Source of the DNA: G965226155 sp965226155
GTDB taxonomy: Bacteria; Pseudomonadota; Gammaproteobacteria; Eutrophobiales; Eutrophobiaceae
DNA length: 64,000 bases
Assembly: GCA_965226155.1 (NCBI GenBank)
Contig: OZ245331.1
Location: forward strand, 2,418,001-2,482,000
Reading direction: 5' to 3'
Below, one piece after another: positions 52,373 to 62,377 of this stretch. The translations under genes and the position numbers were made by a program. Numbering within the stretch: position 1 is the stretch's first letter; each line of letters opens with the position of its first letter. The notes beneath the pieces were generated by a model. It was not told the origin of the DNA and did no database searches. It saw only the letters and a program-made list of their open reading frames with translations.

Positions 52373-52758
52373 GGTAGGCTCACAGCTGTAGTTGCGCGCC
52401 AGTTTTTCTGCTTATGTTCAGCGCAGATTGTCGTGTAAATACCGCCGCGGACTTTGAATTTTGCTGTGATACGCATAAATCGAGGACGTGCAGCCTGTAC
52501 CAAATCATCCAATATGAGGTTTGTTACTGCCTCATGAAATGCGCCTTTATCGCGGAATGACCACATATACAGTTTGAGTGATTTTAGCTCTATACATAGT
52601 CGCTTTGGCACATAGTCGATCACTATTAAAGCGAAATCAGGTTGACCAGTTTTAGGGCAAAGGCAGGTAAATTCCGGTACTTCAATATGGATGGTGTAGT
52701 CTCTGTCCTTAGCAGGATTCGCAAATGTCTCTAGTATTTTAGGTGTCTTCTTTGGCAT
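52369..52758 (-). CDS. queF: NADPH-dependent 7-cyano-7-deazaguanine reductase (QueF, YkvM type)
   Basis: 129 residues, the short unimodular type. Catalytic cysteine in FTCLCPKTGQPDFA, and the conserved CIELKSLKLYMWSFRDKGAFHE block that binds substrate and NADPH. It reduces preQ0 to preQ1 in queuosine synthesis. A 17-bp near-palindrome TAATAACC-C-GGTTATTA at 52760-52776 directly precedes the ATG and could hide the ribosome site. No preQ1 riboswitch was recognised. Confidence 0.93.
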   Translation of the reverse strand: MPKKTPKILETFANPAKDRDYTIHIEVPEFTCLCPKTGQPDFALIVIDYVPKRLCIELKSLKLYMWSFRDKGAFHEAVTNLILDDLVQAARPRFMRITAKFKVRGGIYTTICAEHKQKNWRATTAVSLP

Positions 52759-52759
52759 C

Positions 52760-52776
52760 TAATAACCCGGTTATTA
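52760..52776 (-). promoter_or_regulatory. Palindrome immediately upstream of queF
   Basis: TAATAACC and GGTTATTA with one central base, ending 2 bp before the queF start codon. A possible operator or a hairpin at the ribosome site. Confidence 0.35.
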
Positions 52777-52950
52777 ATAGCGCTAAAGATATCATAAATA
52801 GGTGAAATTATTCCGCGAACAAGTTAGAAAACAGATTAATAACATTTTATTTATTTAGGCAATTCAATACGTAGGAATTTTTGTTTCAGTTTTCAGTTAA
52901 CAAAAGTTCTCGCTTGTAGGAATCTAGGGTTAACTGTATTGTTACGCCTC

Positions 52951-55900
52951 ATGCGATTACGCAAAATTAAGCTGTCCGGATTCAAATCATTCGTCGATCC
53001 TACTACTCTCATTATCCCTGGAAACCTCGTTGGCATTGTTGGCCCAAATGGTTGTGGAAAATCAAATATTATCGATGCAGTAACTTGGGTGATGGGCGAA
53101 AGTTCAGCCAAACACCTGCGTGGTGAATCACTTACTGATGTTATTTTTAATGGATCTACAACTCGCCAACCAGTAGGCCAAGCGTCGGTAGAACTAATAT
53201 TTGATAATTCTGAGGGGAAAGCTACTGGTCAATATGGCTCATATAATGAAATATCGATTAAACGTCGAATAAATCGCGAAGCTATTTCAACCTATCTACT
53301 GAACGGAACACGCTGTAGGCGTAAGGACATCCATAGCCTGTTCCTTGGAACCGGCCTTGGTCCAAGAAGTTACTCCATAATAGAGCAGGGTATGATTTCT
53401 AGGTTTATCGAAGCCAAGCCGGATGAACTCAGGGTTTTCATCGAGGAAGCAGCTGGTATATCTAAATTCCGTGAACGGCGACGGGAAACCGAAACCCGCA
53501 TCCGTCACACTAAGGAAAACCTAAATAGATTGAACGACATACGTGAGGAACTTGGCAAACAGTTGAATCATTTGCAAAGACAGGCAAAAGCCGCTGAACG
53601 TTATCAGGTTCTTAAGCAAGGACATAGACAACTGAACGCTGAGCTATTATCGCTGACTTGGCGAGATCTGAATTTAAACATTCAAGCACGTAGTGAAAAG
53701 GTGCGAGCAAAGGAGACAAGGGTTGAGCAAGGAATTGCCTTAATGCGAAAGATCGAGGCAACAATAGAACATAGTCGGGATGAATTGACTGCAGCAAATG
53801 ATAATTTTAATAAAGTCCAGTCCGAATACTACCAAGCCGGCGGCGATATCTCCCAACTTGAGCAGAAAATTCAGAATACCAACGAACGAATAGACGTGTT
53901 GGAAGCAGATATAACCAAGACAAGTAAATCGCTCGCAACTGCAGAAGAGCAACAAAAACATGATAGTCAACAGTTGCAAGCAATTTCTGCAAAGGGAAAA
54001 AATTTAACGCCGGAATTACAAGGATCCAGAACTGACAGTGACAAGGCATATAGTAGTCTCAACCAAGCTGAAAATGCCTTGCAGTCTTGGCAAGACGAAT
54101 GGGATGCCTATATGGAGTCCACAGCTGGCCTAGGTAGGCAGATAGAAGTCGAAAGTACACGTTTGGGACACCAGCAAGCTGGACTCGAGGAAATTCGCTA
54201 CCGTAAACAGACTTTAACAACAGAACTTGAAACTGCTGAGGTAGAGGATCTCGGTACTCAACTCACCAAGTTGGATGCAGATGTAGCTAGACATTCCCGT
54301 GAGGTTGATACCTCCAGAACTAAGTTGGATAAAAAACTCGATGATGTCAGGCAATGCCGGGGAAAAGTTAATCATCTTGCTGAGAAAATTGCAGATATCC
54401 GAACTGTAGAGCAGAAGTCTAAGGGGACTCTGGCGTCGCTCGAAGCATTACAACAGGGTGACAGCAGCCAAGATGACGGGCGTGTAAGTAAATGGCTGTC
54501 TTCCTTTAGCAAAAAGGCACATTCACAGCTAGTCGAACAAATTACCGTGGATCCAGACTGGTCCCATGCCTTGGAAACTGTACTCAAACAGCATCTTCAA
54601 TCCGTAGTCATTTCAGATTTCCATCAAGCATTAAAAGCACTGAAAGCAACTACTGATATCAACGTTGGAATAGTTACTGAATCCGGTAGCCAAGTGACAC
54701 GAAAAAAAGGTGATATGCCATGTCTACTAGACAAGGTCTCATCTGATATACGCTTGGATGGATTGCTTGCAGATATTTACCTCGCTCAAGATATCAATGA
54801 GGCTTTAAAAATTTACCCTCTGTTAAAAGGGTCAAAATCCGTAGTGACTCGATCAGGTATCTGGTTAGGTAAGGACTGGATGCGAGTGAATCAAGTTCAA
54901 AATGTAGAGGACAGCATACTACTTCGTGAAAAAAAGATTAATGCCATCACGTCAGAATTGAATGGTTTATCAAATGAAATTACGCTGCTTCAGAGGCAAC
55001 TGAACGAAACCCAACAGCGTCTGGAAAAGACTGAGAAAGAACAGCACGATGGACAAAAGGAGCTTAGTGCTATTCAGGAAGGATTGACTGCAATCCGTTC
55101 AAATCAATCTGAGATCAAAGAAAGGCGTGAACAGACCCTAAAAAGAATTGAACAAATTCGTGAAGAGCTCGATTCGTTGGTTTCTAGAGAAGAATCTGAC
55201 CAGCAGGAATTAGACATTATACAAAACAGTCAGAAAAGAGCTGAAGCCGATCTTACCCAATTATCAGATCATGGTGTCCGTTTGACTGAGCTAAGAGAAA
55301 AGCATCAAAAATTACTAGGCGACGCCAGAACCAGTTGGCAAACGACCCACGAACATAGCCATGAAATAGCGCTACAGCTTGAATCTATCAGTTCAAAACG
55401 TGCTTCGCTCGAACAGGCGATAAAACGCAATGAAATACTGATAGCTAATCTTACAACCACCTCAGATGATTTGCAGGCTAATCTTCAGAAAATCAATTCA
55501 CCACTTGCTGAACAGCAACAGTTACTCAAGTCAAAACTAGCTGCTATTGTGAAAACTGAAAAACGTCTATCAACTGCGCGTGAGCAAGTTCAAGCGGTTG
55601 ATGTGAACACAAGGAACAAGGAACAGGAGAGGGCCGCTGCAGAACTACAGGTAGAGGGATATAGAAATGATCTCGAAAAAGTCAGAATTGAGGCTCATGA
55701 AGTTAAGGTTAAATTACAAGCAATAGAAGAACAGTTACAGGCCGGTAACCATAAGGCATCTGAGACACTGAAACCTCTGGATAAATCTGCAACCAAAGAG
55801 GAGTGGCAAGAAAAAATTAACAACGCAGAAAAACATATACAGCGTCTTGGACCTATTAATCTTGCAGCCATTGATGAATTCAGTCAACTAACAGAGAGAA

Positions 55901-56463
55901 AGAATTACCTAGATAGTCAGAATCACGATTTATCTGAGGCAATGAATACACTAGAAAATGCAATTCGTAAAATAGATAAGGAAACCCGAACGCGATTCAA
56001 AGAAACGTTTGATAACCTCAATTATAATCTGAAAGAAATGTTCCCAACTTTATTTGGCGGTGGACATGCTTATCTTGAAATGACGGGCGACGATTTGCTT
56101 CAAACTGGGGTAGCGGTTATGGCACGTCCACCTGGAAAGAAAAACAGCAATATTCATCTGTTGTCTGGTGGGGAGAAGGCATTAACTGCTATTGCGTTAG
56201 TATTTGCAATATTCAAATTAAATCCTGCGCCATTTTGCATACTGGACGAAGTTGATGCACCGCTGGACGATACAAACGCACAACGTTTTAGTGCATTGGT
56301 TACAGAAATGTCAGCTGATGTGCAATTTTTGTTGATCACTCACAACAAAATCACCATGGAAATTACCCAACAATTACTCGGTGTCACTATGCATGAACCC
56401 GGGGTATCTAGGTTAGTATCTGTCGATATGCAAGAAGCGGTGAAAATAGCCGCATCTGCTTAA
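52951..56463 (+). CDS. smc: Chromosome partition protein SMC
   Basis: About 1,170 residues from ATG 52951 (MRLRKIKLSGFKSF, the conserved SMC beginning; the frame extends to a TTG at 52939). The N-terminal Walker A is GPNGCGKSN. Two long heptad-rich coiled coils flank a hinge domain at about residues 500-640. The C-terminal signature LLSGGEKAL and Walker B FCILDEVDAPLDD follow. ATP-driven chromosome organisation and segregation; works with ScpAB in many bacteria. A full-length SMC in a gammaproteobacterium indicates it is not an enterobacterial type using MukB. Confidence 0.97.
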   Translation: MRLRKIKLSGFKSFVDPTTLIIPGNLVGIVGPNGCGKSNIIDAVTWVMGESSAKHLRGESLTDVIFNGSTTRQPVGQASVELIFDNSEGKATGQYGSYNEISIKRRINREAISTYLLNGTRCRRKDIHSLFLGTGLGPRSYSIIEQGMISRFIEAKPDELRVFIEEAAGISKFRERRRETETRIRHTKENLNRLNDIREELGKQLNHLQRQAKAAERYQVLKQGHRQLNAELLSLTWRDLNLNIQARSEKVRAKETRVEQGIALMRKIEATIEHSRDELTAANDNFNKVQSEYYQAGGDISQLEQKIQNTNERIDVLEADITKTSKSLATAEEQQKHDSQQLQAISAKGKNLTPELQGSRTDSDKAYSSLNQAENALQSWQDEWDAYMESTAGLGRQIEVESTRLGHQQAGLEEIRYRKQTLTTELETAEVEDLGTQLTKLDADVARHSREVDTSRTKLDKKLDDVRQCRGKVNHLAEKIADIRTVEQKSKGTLASLEALQQGDSSQDDGRVSKWLSSFSKKAHSQLVEQITVDPDWSHALETVLKQHLQSVVISDFHQALKALKATTDINVGIVTESGSQVTRKKGDMPCLLDKVSSDIRLDGLLADIYLAQDINEALKIYPLLKGSKSVVTRSGIWLGKDWMRVNQVQNVEDSILLREKKINAITSELNGLSNEITLLQRQLNETQQRLEKTEKEQHDGQKELSAIQEGLTAIRSNQSEIKERREQTLKRIEQIREELDSLVSREESDQQELDIIQNSQKRAEADLTQLSDHGVRLTELREKHQKLLGDARTSWQTTHEHSHEIALQLESISSKRASLEQAIKRNEILIANLTTTSDDLQANLQKINSPLAEQQQLLKSKLAAIVKTEKRLSTAREQVQAVDVNTRNKEQERAAAELQVEGYRNDLEKVRIEAHEVKVKLQAIEEQLQAGNHKASETLKPLDKSATKEEWQEKINNAEKHIQRLGPINLAAIDEFSQLTERKNYLDSQNHDLSEAMNTLENAIRKIDKETRTRFKETFDNLNYNLKEMFPTLFGGGHAYLEMTGDDLLQTGVAVMARPPGKKNSNIHLLSGGEKALTAIALVFAIFKLNPAPFCILDEVDAPLDDTNAQRFSALVTEMSADVQFLLITHNKITMEITQQLLGVTMHEPGVSRLVSVDMQEAVKIAASA

Positions 56464-56499
56464 TCAACCGGTCTGCATTCACAATTAACAGGCATTCTT

Positions 56500-56523
56500 G
56501 ATTGTGTTCATCGTCACACAATC
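56500..56523 (+). terminator. Weak hairpin between smc and zipA
   Basis: GATTGTG (56500-56506), 10-base loop, CACAATC (56517-56523), followed by ACACTTTTA. Weak terminator or transcript-stabilising hairpin. Confidence 0.35.
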
Positions 56524-56581
56524 ACACTTTTATTGGTATTATCTGCTTTCCCCATAATCAAACGCGACGTTACAGGACTCA

Positions 56582-57340
56582 ATGGATAATCTCCGTCTGA
56601 TACTCATACTCTTTGGTATAGGCGTAATCGTCGGCATCTATATTTGGGGAAAGGCTCAGAGCCGAGGTGTTATAAAAAAAAGAACTATCAATTCTACTGG
56701 CAACTTTAAAAACAAGAATGAAACCTTCTTTTCTGAAGAGTCTAATCAGGAAGAGAATTTTTCATCTGAATTTGCCAATTTAAACAACTTCCTGTCTGGC
56801 ACCAAATCGGGCCACAATTCAGAATCTATTGATGACTACGATGAACTTCCCTCAATTGATAGTTCAGTCAACGCTGAAGATAATACGACAGCAGACTTGA
56901 ATGAAACTGAAGGGAATCAAGAAATCATAGAAATATTACCTGAAGATATTATTACATTACATATTATGGCTACAGATGGAGCTTTATTTACAGGTAAGGA
57001 AATTGAGCATTCTTTGTCTGATTTGGGATTCCAGTTCGGCAACATGGGAATTTTTCATTACTATGTATTAGATACCAACACGCCACTTATTAGCCTGGCA
57101 AATATGTTTGAACCTGGTAGTTTTAATATTAAATCAATGGATAGTTTTTCAACTGGTGGATTGTCTATGTTTATCCGTTTGCCAACGCCAGTAGGTGCGA
57201 CCACTGCTTTTGAATCTATGTTGAACAAGGCTTACGACCTTGCGGATAAACTTAATGGAGAGATCTGTGGGTCAGATAGGAATCCCTTTAATGAGCAGGT
57301 GCTCGACGGAATCTATCAGCAACTACAATATTATGACTGA
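56582..57340 (+). CDS. zipA: Cell division protein ZipA
   Basis: 252 residues. A membrane segment at residues 5-24 (ILILFGIGVIVGIYIWG), an acidic, Asn/Ser-rich linker, and the C-terminal FtsZ-binding domain from about residue 125 (LHIMATDGALFTGKEIEHSL ... FHYYVLDTN ... MFIRLPTPVGA). It tethers FtsZ to the membrane. The gene overlaps ligA by 8 bases. Confidence 0.93.
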   Translation: MDNLRLILILFGIGVIVGIYIWGKAQSRGVIKKRTINSTGNFKNKNETFFSEESNQEENFSSEFANLNNFLSGTKSGHNSESIDDYDELPSIDSSVNAEDNTTADLNETEGNQEIIEILPEDIITLHIMATDGALFTGKEIEHSLSDLGFQFGNMGIFHYYVLDTNTPLISLANMFEPGSFNIKSMDSFSTGGLSMFIRLPTPVGATTAFESMLNKAYDLADKLNGEICGSDRNPFNEQVLDGIYQQLQYYD

Positions 57341-59369
57341 TTTAAATCGTCTGAACAAAAAGAAGGCTCAGACCCGCGTTAGTCAATTGCGAGAAATAAT
57401 TAACAATCATAATTACCAGTACTATGTATGTGATAATCCGTTGATCCCAGATGCTGAATACGATCGCCTTTACCGAGAACTGGTTGAATTTGAACAGACC
57501 TTTCCCGATTTAATTATCGAAGATTCACCTACTCAGCGAGTAGGCGAGGAGCCACTAGACGCCTTTAGTGAAATTACTCACATGACCCCCATGCTGTCTC
57601 TATCCAACGCACTGGCTGAGCAGGAAATGCGGGCATTTAATCAGCGGATCAGAGAAAAACTGGTTATCGATGAAGTTTGTTATGCAGCAGAAACAAAGCT
57701 GGATGGATTAGCTATCAGTTTACTGTATGACCATGGCCGATTACAAAAGGCAGCAACACGCGGTGATGGTGCTAGAGGAGAAGACGTGACTCAGAATGCA
57801 CGCACTATTAAGAGTATTCCTCTGAAATTGGAAGGTAAAAAATTTCCAAAGATAATCGAGATTCGTGGGGAAGTCATCATAGAAAAACAGAAATTTACGG
57901 AATTCAATAATAAACAGTCAGAACTCGGTGAGAAACAGTTTGCTAATCCAAGGAATGTTGCTGCAGGAAGTCTACGTCAACTTGATCCCAAAATAACAGC
58001 TGAAAGGCCTTTGTCTTTTCTGGCCTACGGTATTGGCTATGTCGATGATGATAGTAAATATACTGAACAAACGGAGATTCTCAATACCATCCTGGAATGG
58101 AGACTGCCGGTATCACCCGATACAAAAAAGGTCTATGGAATAGACGGATGTCTAAGTTATTACAATGATATCTCCAGGCGTAGACCCGATCTTCCATATG
58201 AAATTGATGGTGTTGTTTTCAAAGTTAATCAGATTAGATTGCAAAAACAACTAGGTTTCGTATCTCGTGCACCTCGCTGGGCAATTGCGTACAAATTTAC
58301 CCCAGATGAAGAATTAACAAAGGTAGTTGATATCGAGGTTCAAGTTGGCCGTACCGGGGCATTAACACCGGTAGCTCGACTGGCTCCAGTTTTTGTTGGT
58401 GGCGTAACAGTAACCAATGCAACACTCCATAACGAGGAAGAAGTAAAGCGAAAAGATGTACGGATAAACGATACGGTGACGATACGCCGGGCAGGTGACG
58501 TCATACCTGAGATTGTCAATGTAGTGTTAGCAAAACGACCTGCAAACACAAAAGTTTTTAAGATACCGTCAAGTTGCCCAGTTTGCGGATCCTCAGTTAA
58601 AAGGATGGGCACAGAGAAGATAAAACGTTGTACTGGCGGTTTGTATTGTCCTGCTCAATGTATACAAGGAGTTATTCATTTTGCTTCTAGTAAGGCCATG
58701 GATATCGAAGGTCTGGGAGATAAACTGATAGAACAACTGTTTAATGAAGACCTGGTGAGAAACCTAGCTGATGTGTATGACCTTACAAAAGACAAATTAA
58801 TCAGCCTCGATAGAATGGGTGATAAGTCATCAGATAAAATTATTCGCGTAATTGAAAAAAGCAAGTTAACACAGTTGTATCGATTTATCTATGGCCTTGG
58901 GATCCGAGAAGTCGGCGAAGCAACAGCAAGGGAATTAGTTGCTCACTTTGGCTCCCTAGAAAAAATAATGGGCGCGGATCTTGATGCACTTTTATCAGTT
59001 GCCGACGTGGGTCCAGTAGTGGCTAATAATATTCTTGCTTTTTTTAGTGAATCTCATAACAAACAAGTTATCAAACGTTTTCTCAAAAATGGGATTTCAT
59101 GGCCGTCAATCAACTTAGATCGCTCGGATTCTCTGAAAGGCAAAGTCTTCGTCCTGACAGGAACATTGAGTGCCATTACTAGGGATAAAGCAAAAGAAAA
59201 ACTGATCACTCAAGGTGCCAAGGTGACTAGCAGTGTGTCGAAGAAAACAGATTACCTAGTTGCAGGTGATGCCCCTGGTAGTAATTTGGATAACGCCACG
59301 AAGCTTGGCATAACAGTGTTGGATGAAAATGGTCTTATTGAGCTACTTGGTGAATCTAATACTAGCTGA
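57333..59369 (+). CDS. ligA: NAD-dependent DNA ligase
   Basis: 678 residues from ATG 57333, which overlaps the zipA stop (ATGACTGA). Adenylation domain with the active lysine in AETKLDGLA and RGDG; the OB fold; a four-cysteine zinc finger (CPVCG ... CTGGLYCPAQC); helix-hairpin-helix repeats (GIREVGEATAREL, VADVGPVVANNI); and a C-terminal BRCT domain (GKVFVLTGTLSAITRDKAKE). Joins nicks during replication and repair, using NAD. The usual neighbour of zipA in gammaproteobacteria. Confidence 0.97.
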   Translation: MTDLNRLNKKKAQTRVSQLREIINNHNYQYYVCDNPLIPDAEYDRLYRELVEFEQTFPDLIIEDSPTQRVGEEPLDAFSEITHMTPMLSLSNALAEQEMRAFNQRIREKLVIDEVCYAAETKLDGLAISLLYDHGRLQKAATRGDGARGEDVTQNARTIKSIPLKLEGKKFPKIIEIRGEVIIEKQKFTEFNNKQSELGEKQFANPRNVAAGSLRQLDPKITAERPLSFLAYGIGYVDDDSKYTEQTEILNTILEWRLPVSPDTKKVYGIDGCLSYYNDISRRRPDLPYEIDGVVFKVNQIRLQKQLGFVSRAPRWAIAYKFTPDEELTKVVDIEVQVGRTGALTPVARLAPVFVGGVTVTNATLHNEEEVKRKDVRINDTVTIRRAGDVIPEIVNVVLAKRPANTKVFKIPSSCPVCGSSVKRMGTEKIKRCTGGLYCPAQCIQGVIHFASSKAMDIEGLGDKLIEQLFNEDLVRNLADVYDLTKDKLISLDRMGDKSSDKIIRVIEKSKLTQLYRFIYGLGIREVGEATARELVAHFGSLEKIMGADLDALLSVADVGPVVANNILAFFSESHNKQVIKRFLKNGISWPSINLDRSDSLKGKVFVLTGTLSAITRDKAKEKLITQGAKVTSSVSKKTDYLVAGDAPGSNLDNATKLGITVLDENGLIELLGESNTS

Positions 59370-59391
59370 TGTAAGCTATAGTCTATCTACT

Positions 59392-61020
59392 TCATCGTCT
59401 TTCCCCATGTAGTGGCTGGTTCAGTTGCAATATCGTATTTACTGCATTATCGGGGACATCATTGAACGGAAAGTCCAGAGAGTAATGCAGACCGCGGCTT
59501 TCGGTTCTCAACAGTGCAGATTCAATAATGATAGATGAGACGACAGCGATATTCCTTAATTCGATCAAGTCATTGGTTAATTTAAAATTACCATAATATT
59601 CATGAATCTCTTCTTGTAACAGTTCGATACGATTTTGTGCGCGTTTCAATCTTTTATTAGAGCGCACGATGCCAACGTAGTCCCACATGAAACTTCGAAT
59701 CTCGTCCCAATTGTGGGAGACCACGACCTCTTCGTCAGAATCAGTAACCTGACTTTCATCCCAAGCTGGAACATCTGTAAAGGTCTGGATGTCATCGATG
59801 TGCTTGGCAATATCCTTGTAAGCCGAATGGGCGAATACCACACATTCTAAGAGTGAGTTACTCGCCATTCGATTTGCACCATGAAGACCTGAATAACTGA
59901 CCTCCCCAATAGCATAGAGACCAGGAATGTCGGTACGCCCAAAGCGGTCTATCATAACTCCTCCACAAGTGTAATGCGCAGCCGGTACGACAGGGATAGC
60001 TTCAGTGGTAATATCAAAACCATGTTGGAGACAACGAGCATAGATGGTTGGAAAATTTTCTATGATGAAATCCTTATCCCTATGGCTAATATCAAGATAC
60101 ATACATTCTGAACCTAGTTTTTTCATTTCATGATCAATTGCCCGTGCAACAATATCTCTGGGGGCCAATTCCCCTTTCTTGTCATATTTATCCATAAAAG
60201 GTGAGCCATTAGGTTGTAATAACTTAGCGCCTTCACCTCGCAAAGTTTCTGAGATTAGAAAAGATTTTGCCTGAGGGTGATACAAGCAAGTAGGATGAAA
60301 CTGAATAAATTCCATGTTGGCAACCCTACATCCTGCACGCCATGCCATAGCTATTCCATCCCCAGTACAAATATCAGGGTTACTGGTGTATAGGTATGCC
60401 TTACCTGCACCACCTGTCGCTAAAACAACGGCCTTTGCACTAAACTGTCTGACTAGATTATTGACTTGATCATAAACGTAGGCACCAACACAGCGGTTAT
60501 CGGCAATACCAAATTTGAGCCCGGTGATCAGATCAACTGCAGAATGATATTCGAATAAATCAATATTGGTATGATTGCGTACCCGGCCCTCAAGTGTAGT
60601 CTCAAGGGCTTTTCCGGTGGAGTCTGCAGCGTGAACGATACGACGGTGACTGTGTCCTCCTTCCTTGTGTAGGTGATACTCATCACCATCTGTGTTAGTC
60701 GATTTAGTAAACTTAACACCGATATCTATCAACCATTGGATGCTTTCACGGCTATTTTCGACAACGAATTTAACAGTTTCAGGATCACACAAACCTGCAC
60801 CGACTTGCAGTGTGTCCTCGACGTTGGATTCGATACTATCTTGGGTATTAAGTACGGCTGAGATCCCTCCTTGCGCGTAAAACGTGGCTCCTTCACTGAT
60901 GGCCGCTTTGGATAATATGGCCAATTTAATTTTGGGAATTTCAGCTAGCTGCAGGGCCAGACTCAACCCGGCTGCACCACTGCCGATTATGAGGACGTCA
61001 TGTTGATGTTGGTAACTCAT
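59392..61020 (-). CDS. nadB: L-aspartate oxidase
   Basis: 542 residues. FAD motif DVLIIGSGAAGLSLALQLA, the active-site block LHKEGGHSHRRIVHAAD, and GALLQPN/FMDKYDKKGELAPRDIVARAI-type flavoprotein segments; C-terminal helical domain RSFMWDYVGIVRSNKRL. First step of NAD synthesis from aspartate. It lies divergently next to rpoE, the classic gammaproteobacterial arrangement. Confidence 0.95.
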   Translation of the reverse strand: MSYQHQHDVLIIGSGAAGLSLALQLAEIPKIKLAILSKAAISEGATFYAQGGISAVLNTQDSIESNVEDTLQVGAGLCDPETVKFVVENSRESIQWLIDIGVKFTKSTNTDGDEYHLHKEGGHSHRRIVHAADSTGKALETTLEGRVRNHTNIDLFEYHSAVDLITGLKFGIADNRCVGAYVYDQVNNLVRQFSAKAVVLATGGAGKAYLYTSNPDICTGDGIAMAWRAGCRVANMEFIQFHPTCLYHPQAKSFLISETLRGEGAKLLQPNGSPFMDKYDKKGELAPRDIVARAIDHEMKKLGSECMYLDISHRDKDFIIENFPTIYARCLQHGFDITTEAIPVVPAAHYTCGGVMIDRFGRTDIPGLYAIGEVSYSGLHGANRMASNSLLECVVFAHSAYKDIAKHIDDIQTFTDVPAWDESQVTDSDEEVVVSHNWDEIRSFMWDYVGIVRSNKRLKRAQNRIELLQEEIHEYYGNFKLTNDLIELRNIAVVSSIIIESALLRTESRGLHYSLDFPFNDVPDNAVNTILQLNQPLHGERR

Positions 61021-61211
61021 GTTAATTGGGATAATATAACCGAAATTGCTTCTAAGCTATTGAAAAAAGAGAAATTGACGAATTAATAACTCTAATTAGC
61101 TCCGGTTGTCGTTTTAATAACATCCAATTTCAAATTCGTGGGATAACATGACCGGCAGTAAATTAACGAAGAGATGAGCATGTTGATCCTATCCAAGATT
61201 GATTTTAGATT

Positions 61212-61787
61212 GTGAGTATAGAAGCTGATAAGGTCTTAGTTAATAAGGTTAAATGTGGTGATAAGGCCGCATTTGACGTGCTGGTTCTCAAATATCAATC
61301 CAGAATAATTAATCTAGTTTCACGGTTTGTCCGGAACCAAGCGGATGCTTATGATGTCACACAAGAAGCCTTTATAAAGGCATATAAGGCCCTCCCGAAA
61401 TTTAGAGGTGATAGTGCATTTTATACTTGGTTGTACAGGATTGCCGTCAATACAGCAAAAAATCATCTCGCGCAGCAGGGGAGGAGGCCATATGAATCTG
61501 AGCAAGATATAGCCGAAATTGAACAAATAGACACTGGAACTGCTCTAAAAGATATGTATACCCCTGAGCATGTACTACTGGCCGATGAAATTCAGGAGAC
61601 AGTAATACAGGCAATGGAAGGATTGCCCGAAGATTTGAGAAACGCAATTACGTTGCGAGAGATTGAAGGGCTTAGTTATAAAGATATTGCTGCTGTAATG
61701 GACTGCCCGATCGGGACTGTTCGTTCCCGGATATTCAGGGCTAGGGAAGCTATTGATAATGTATTAAAACCTTTATTATATGATTAG
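61212..61787 (+). CDS. rpoE: Extracytoplasmic-function sigma factor sigma-E/AlgU
   Basis: 191 residues, GTG start at 61212. Region 2 contains DAYDVTQEAFIKAYKALPKF and FYTWLYRIAVNTAKNHL; region 4 contains NAITLREIEGLSYKDIAAVM and GTVRSRIFRARE. The sigma factor for envelope stress. rseA (anti-sigma) follows 8 bp downstream. No clear sigma-E-type promoter (GGAACTT) could be pointed out in the 190-bp upstream region. Confidence 0.95.
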   Translation: MSIEADKVLVNKVKCGDKAAFDVLVLKYQSRIINLVSRFVRNQADAYDVTQEAFIKAYKALPKFRGDSAFYTWLYRIAVNTAKNHLAQQGRRPYESEQDIAEIEQIDTGTALKDMYTPEHVLLADEIQETVIQAMEGLPEDLRNAITLREIEGLSYKDIAAVMDCPIGTVRSRIFRAREAIDNVLKPLLYD

Positions 61788-61795
61788 ATAAAATT

Positions 61796-62377
61796 ATGAA
61801 CGACCATCATAAAGAACAAATATCCTCTTTTATGGATAGTGAAATGACAGACGACACATCTGTCGCGCTCGATTTTTTAGTGAGTAATGAAACCATGCGA
61901 AATTCCTGGAACCGTTATCATCTCATATCAGATATATTACAGCGGAAATCGCCCATCCATATTGACAATCAACTCTCAACTAGAATATCTGAATCTATAA
62001 AGCAAGAACCAACGATACTCGCGCCGGTATCTAAGTCACTATCAACTTTGTTGAAACCAGTCTTGGGGATTGCCATTGCTGCATCAGTCGCTGTTGTTTC
62101 CATTTTGGGGATACAACAATACCAAACAGGTGGTAACCCGGACATAAGCACTGCTCAAGTTAATACAGCTCCCACACAACTACCTTCCTCTCGAATCGAT
62201 ATACCCGTGCAACCGATCGTAGTTTCAGAAGGTCGGTTAAGACCGTCTCCTATAGAAACCCAGTTAAACGCTCAATTAAGTCGTTATATTATGAATCATA
62301 ACGAATACCGAACTAACACGGGCGTTCAAGGCGTTAAGCCTTATGTGCGAATGGTAGCGACCGAAATTAATGAATAG
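61796..62377 (+). CDS. rseA: Anti-sigma-E factor RseA (MucA)
   Basis: 193 residues. The cytoplasmic N-terminal domain (EQISSFMDSEM ... WNRYHLISDIL) binds sigma-E; a membrane segment at about residues 83-104 (VLGIAIAASVAVVSILGI); the periplasmic part has a conserved terminus. Stress-triggered proteolysis releases sigma-E. Overlaps rseB by 8 bases. Confidence 0.93.
   Translation: MNDHHKEQISSFMDSEMTDDTSVALDFLVSNETMRNSWNRYHLISDILQRKSPIHIDNQLSTRISESIKQEPTILAPVSKSLSTLLKPVLGIAIAASVAVVSILGIQQYQTGGNPDISTAQVNTAPTQLPSSRIDIPVQPIVVSEGRLRPSPIETQLNAQLSRYIMNHNEYRTNTGVQGVKPYVRMVATEINE

Noticed and set aside
52777..52950. preQ1 riboswitch before queF
   Set aside because: No C-rich preQ1 motif with adjoining hairpin; only a short palindrome was found.
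61021..61211. Sigma-E autoregulatory promoter before rpoE
   Set aside because: No GGAACTT-like -35 with TCTGA-like -10 at suitable spacing could be pointed out.
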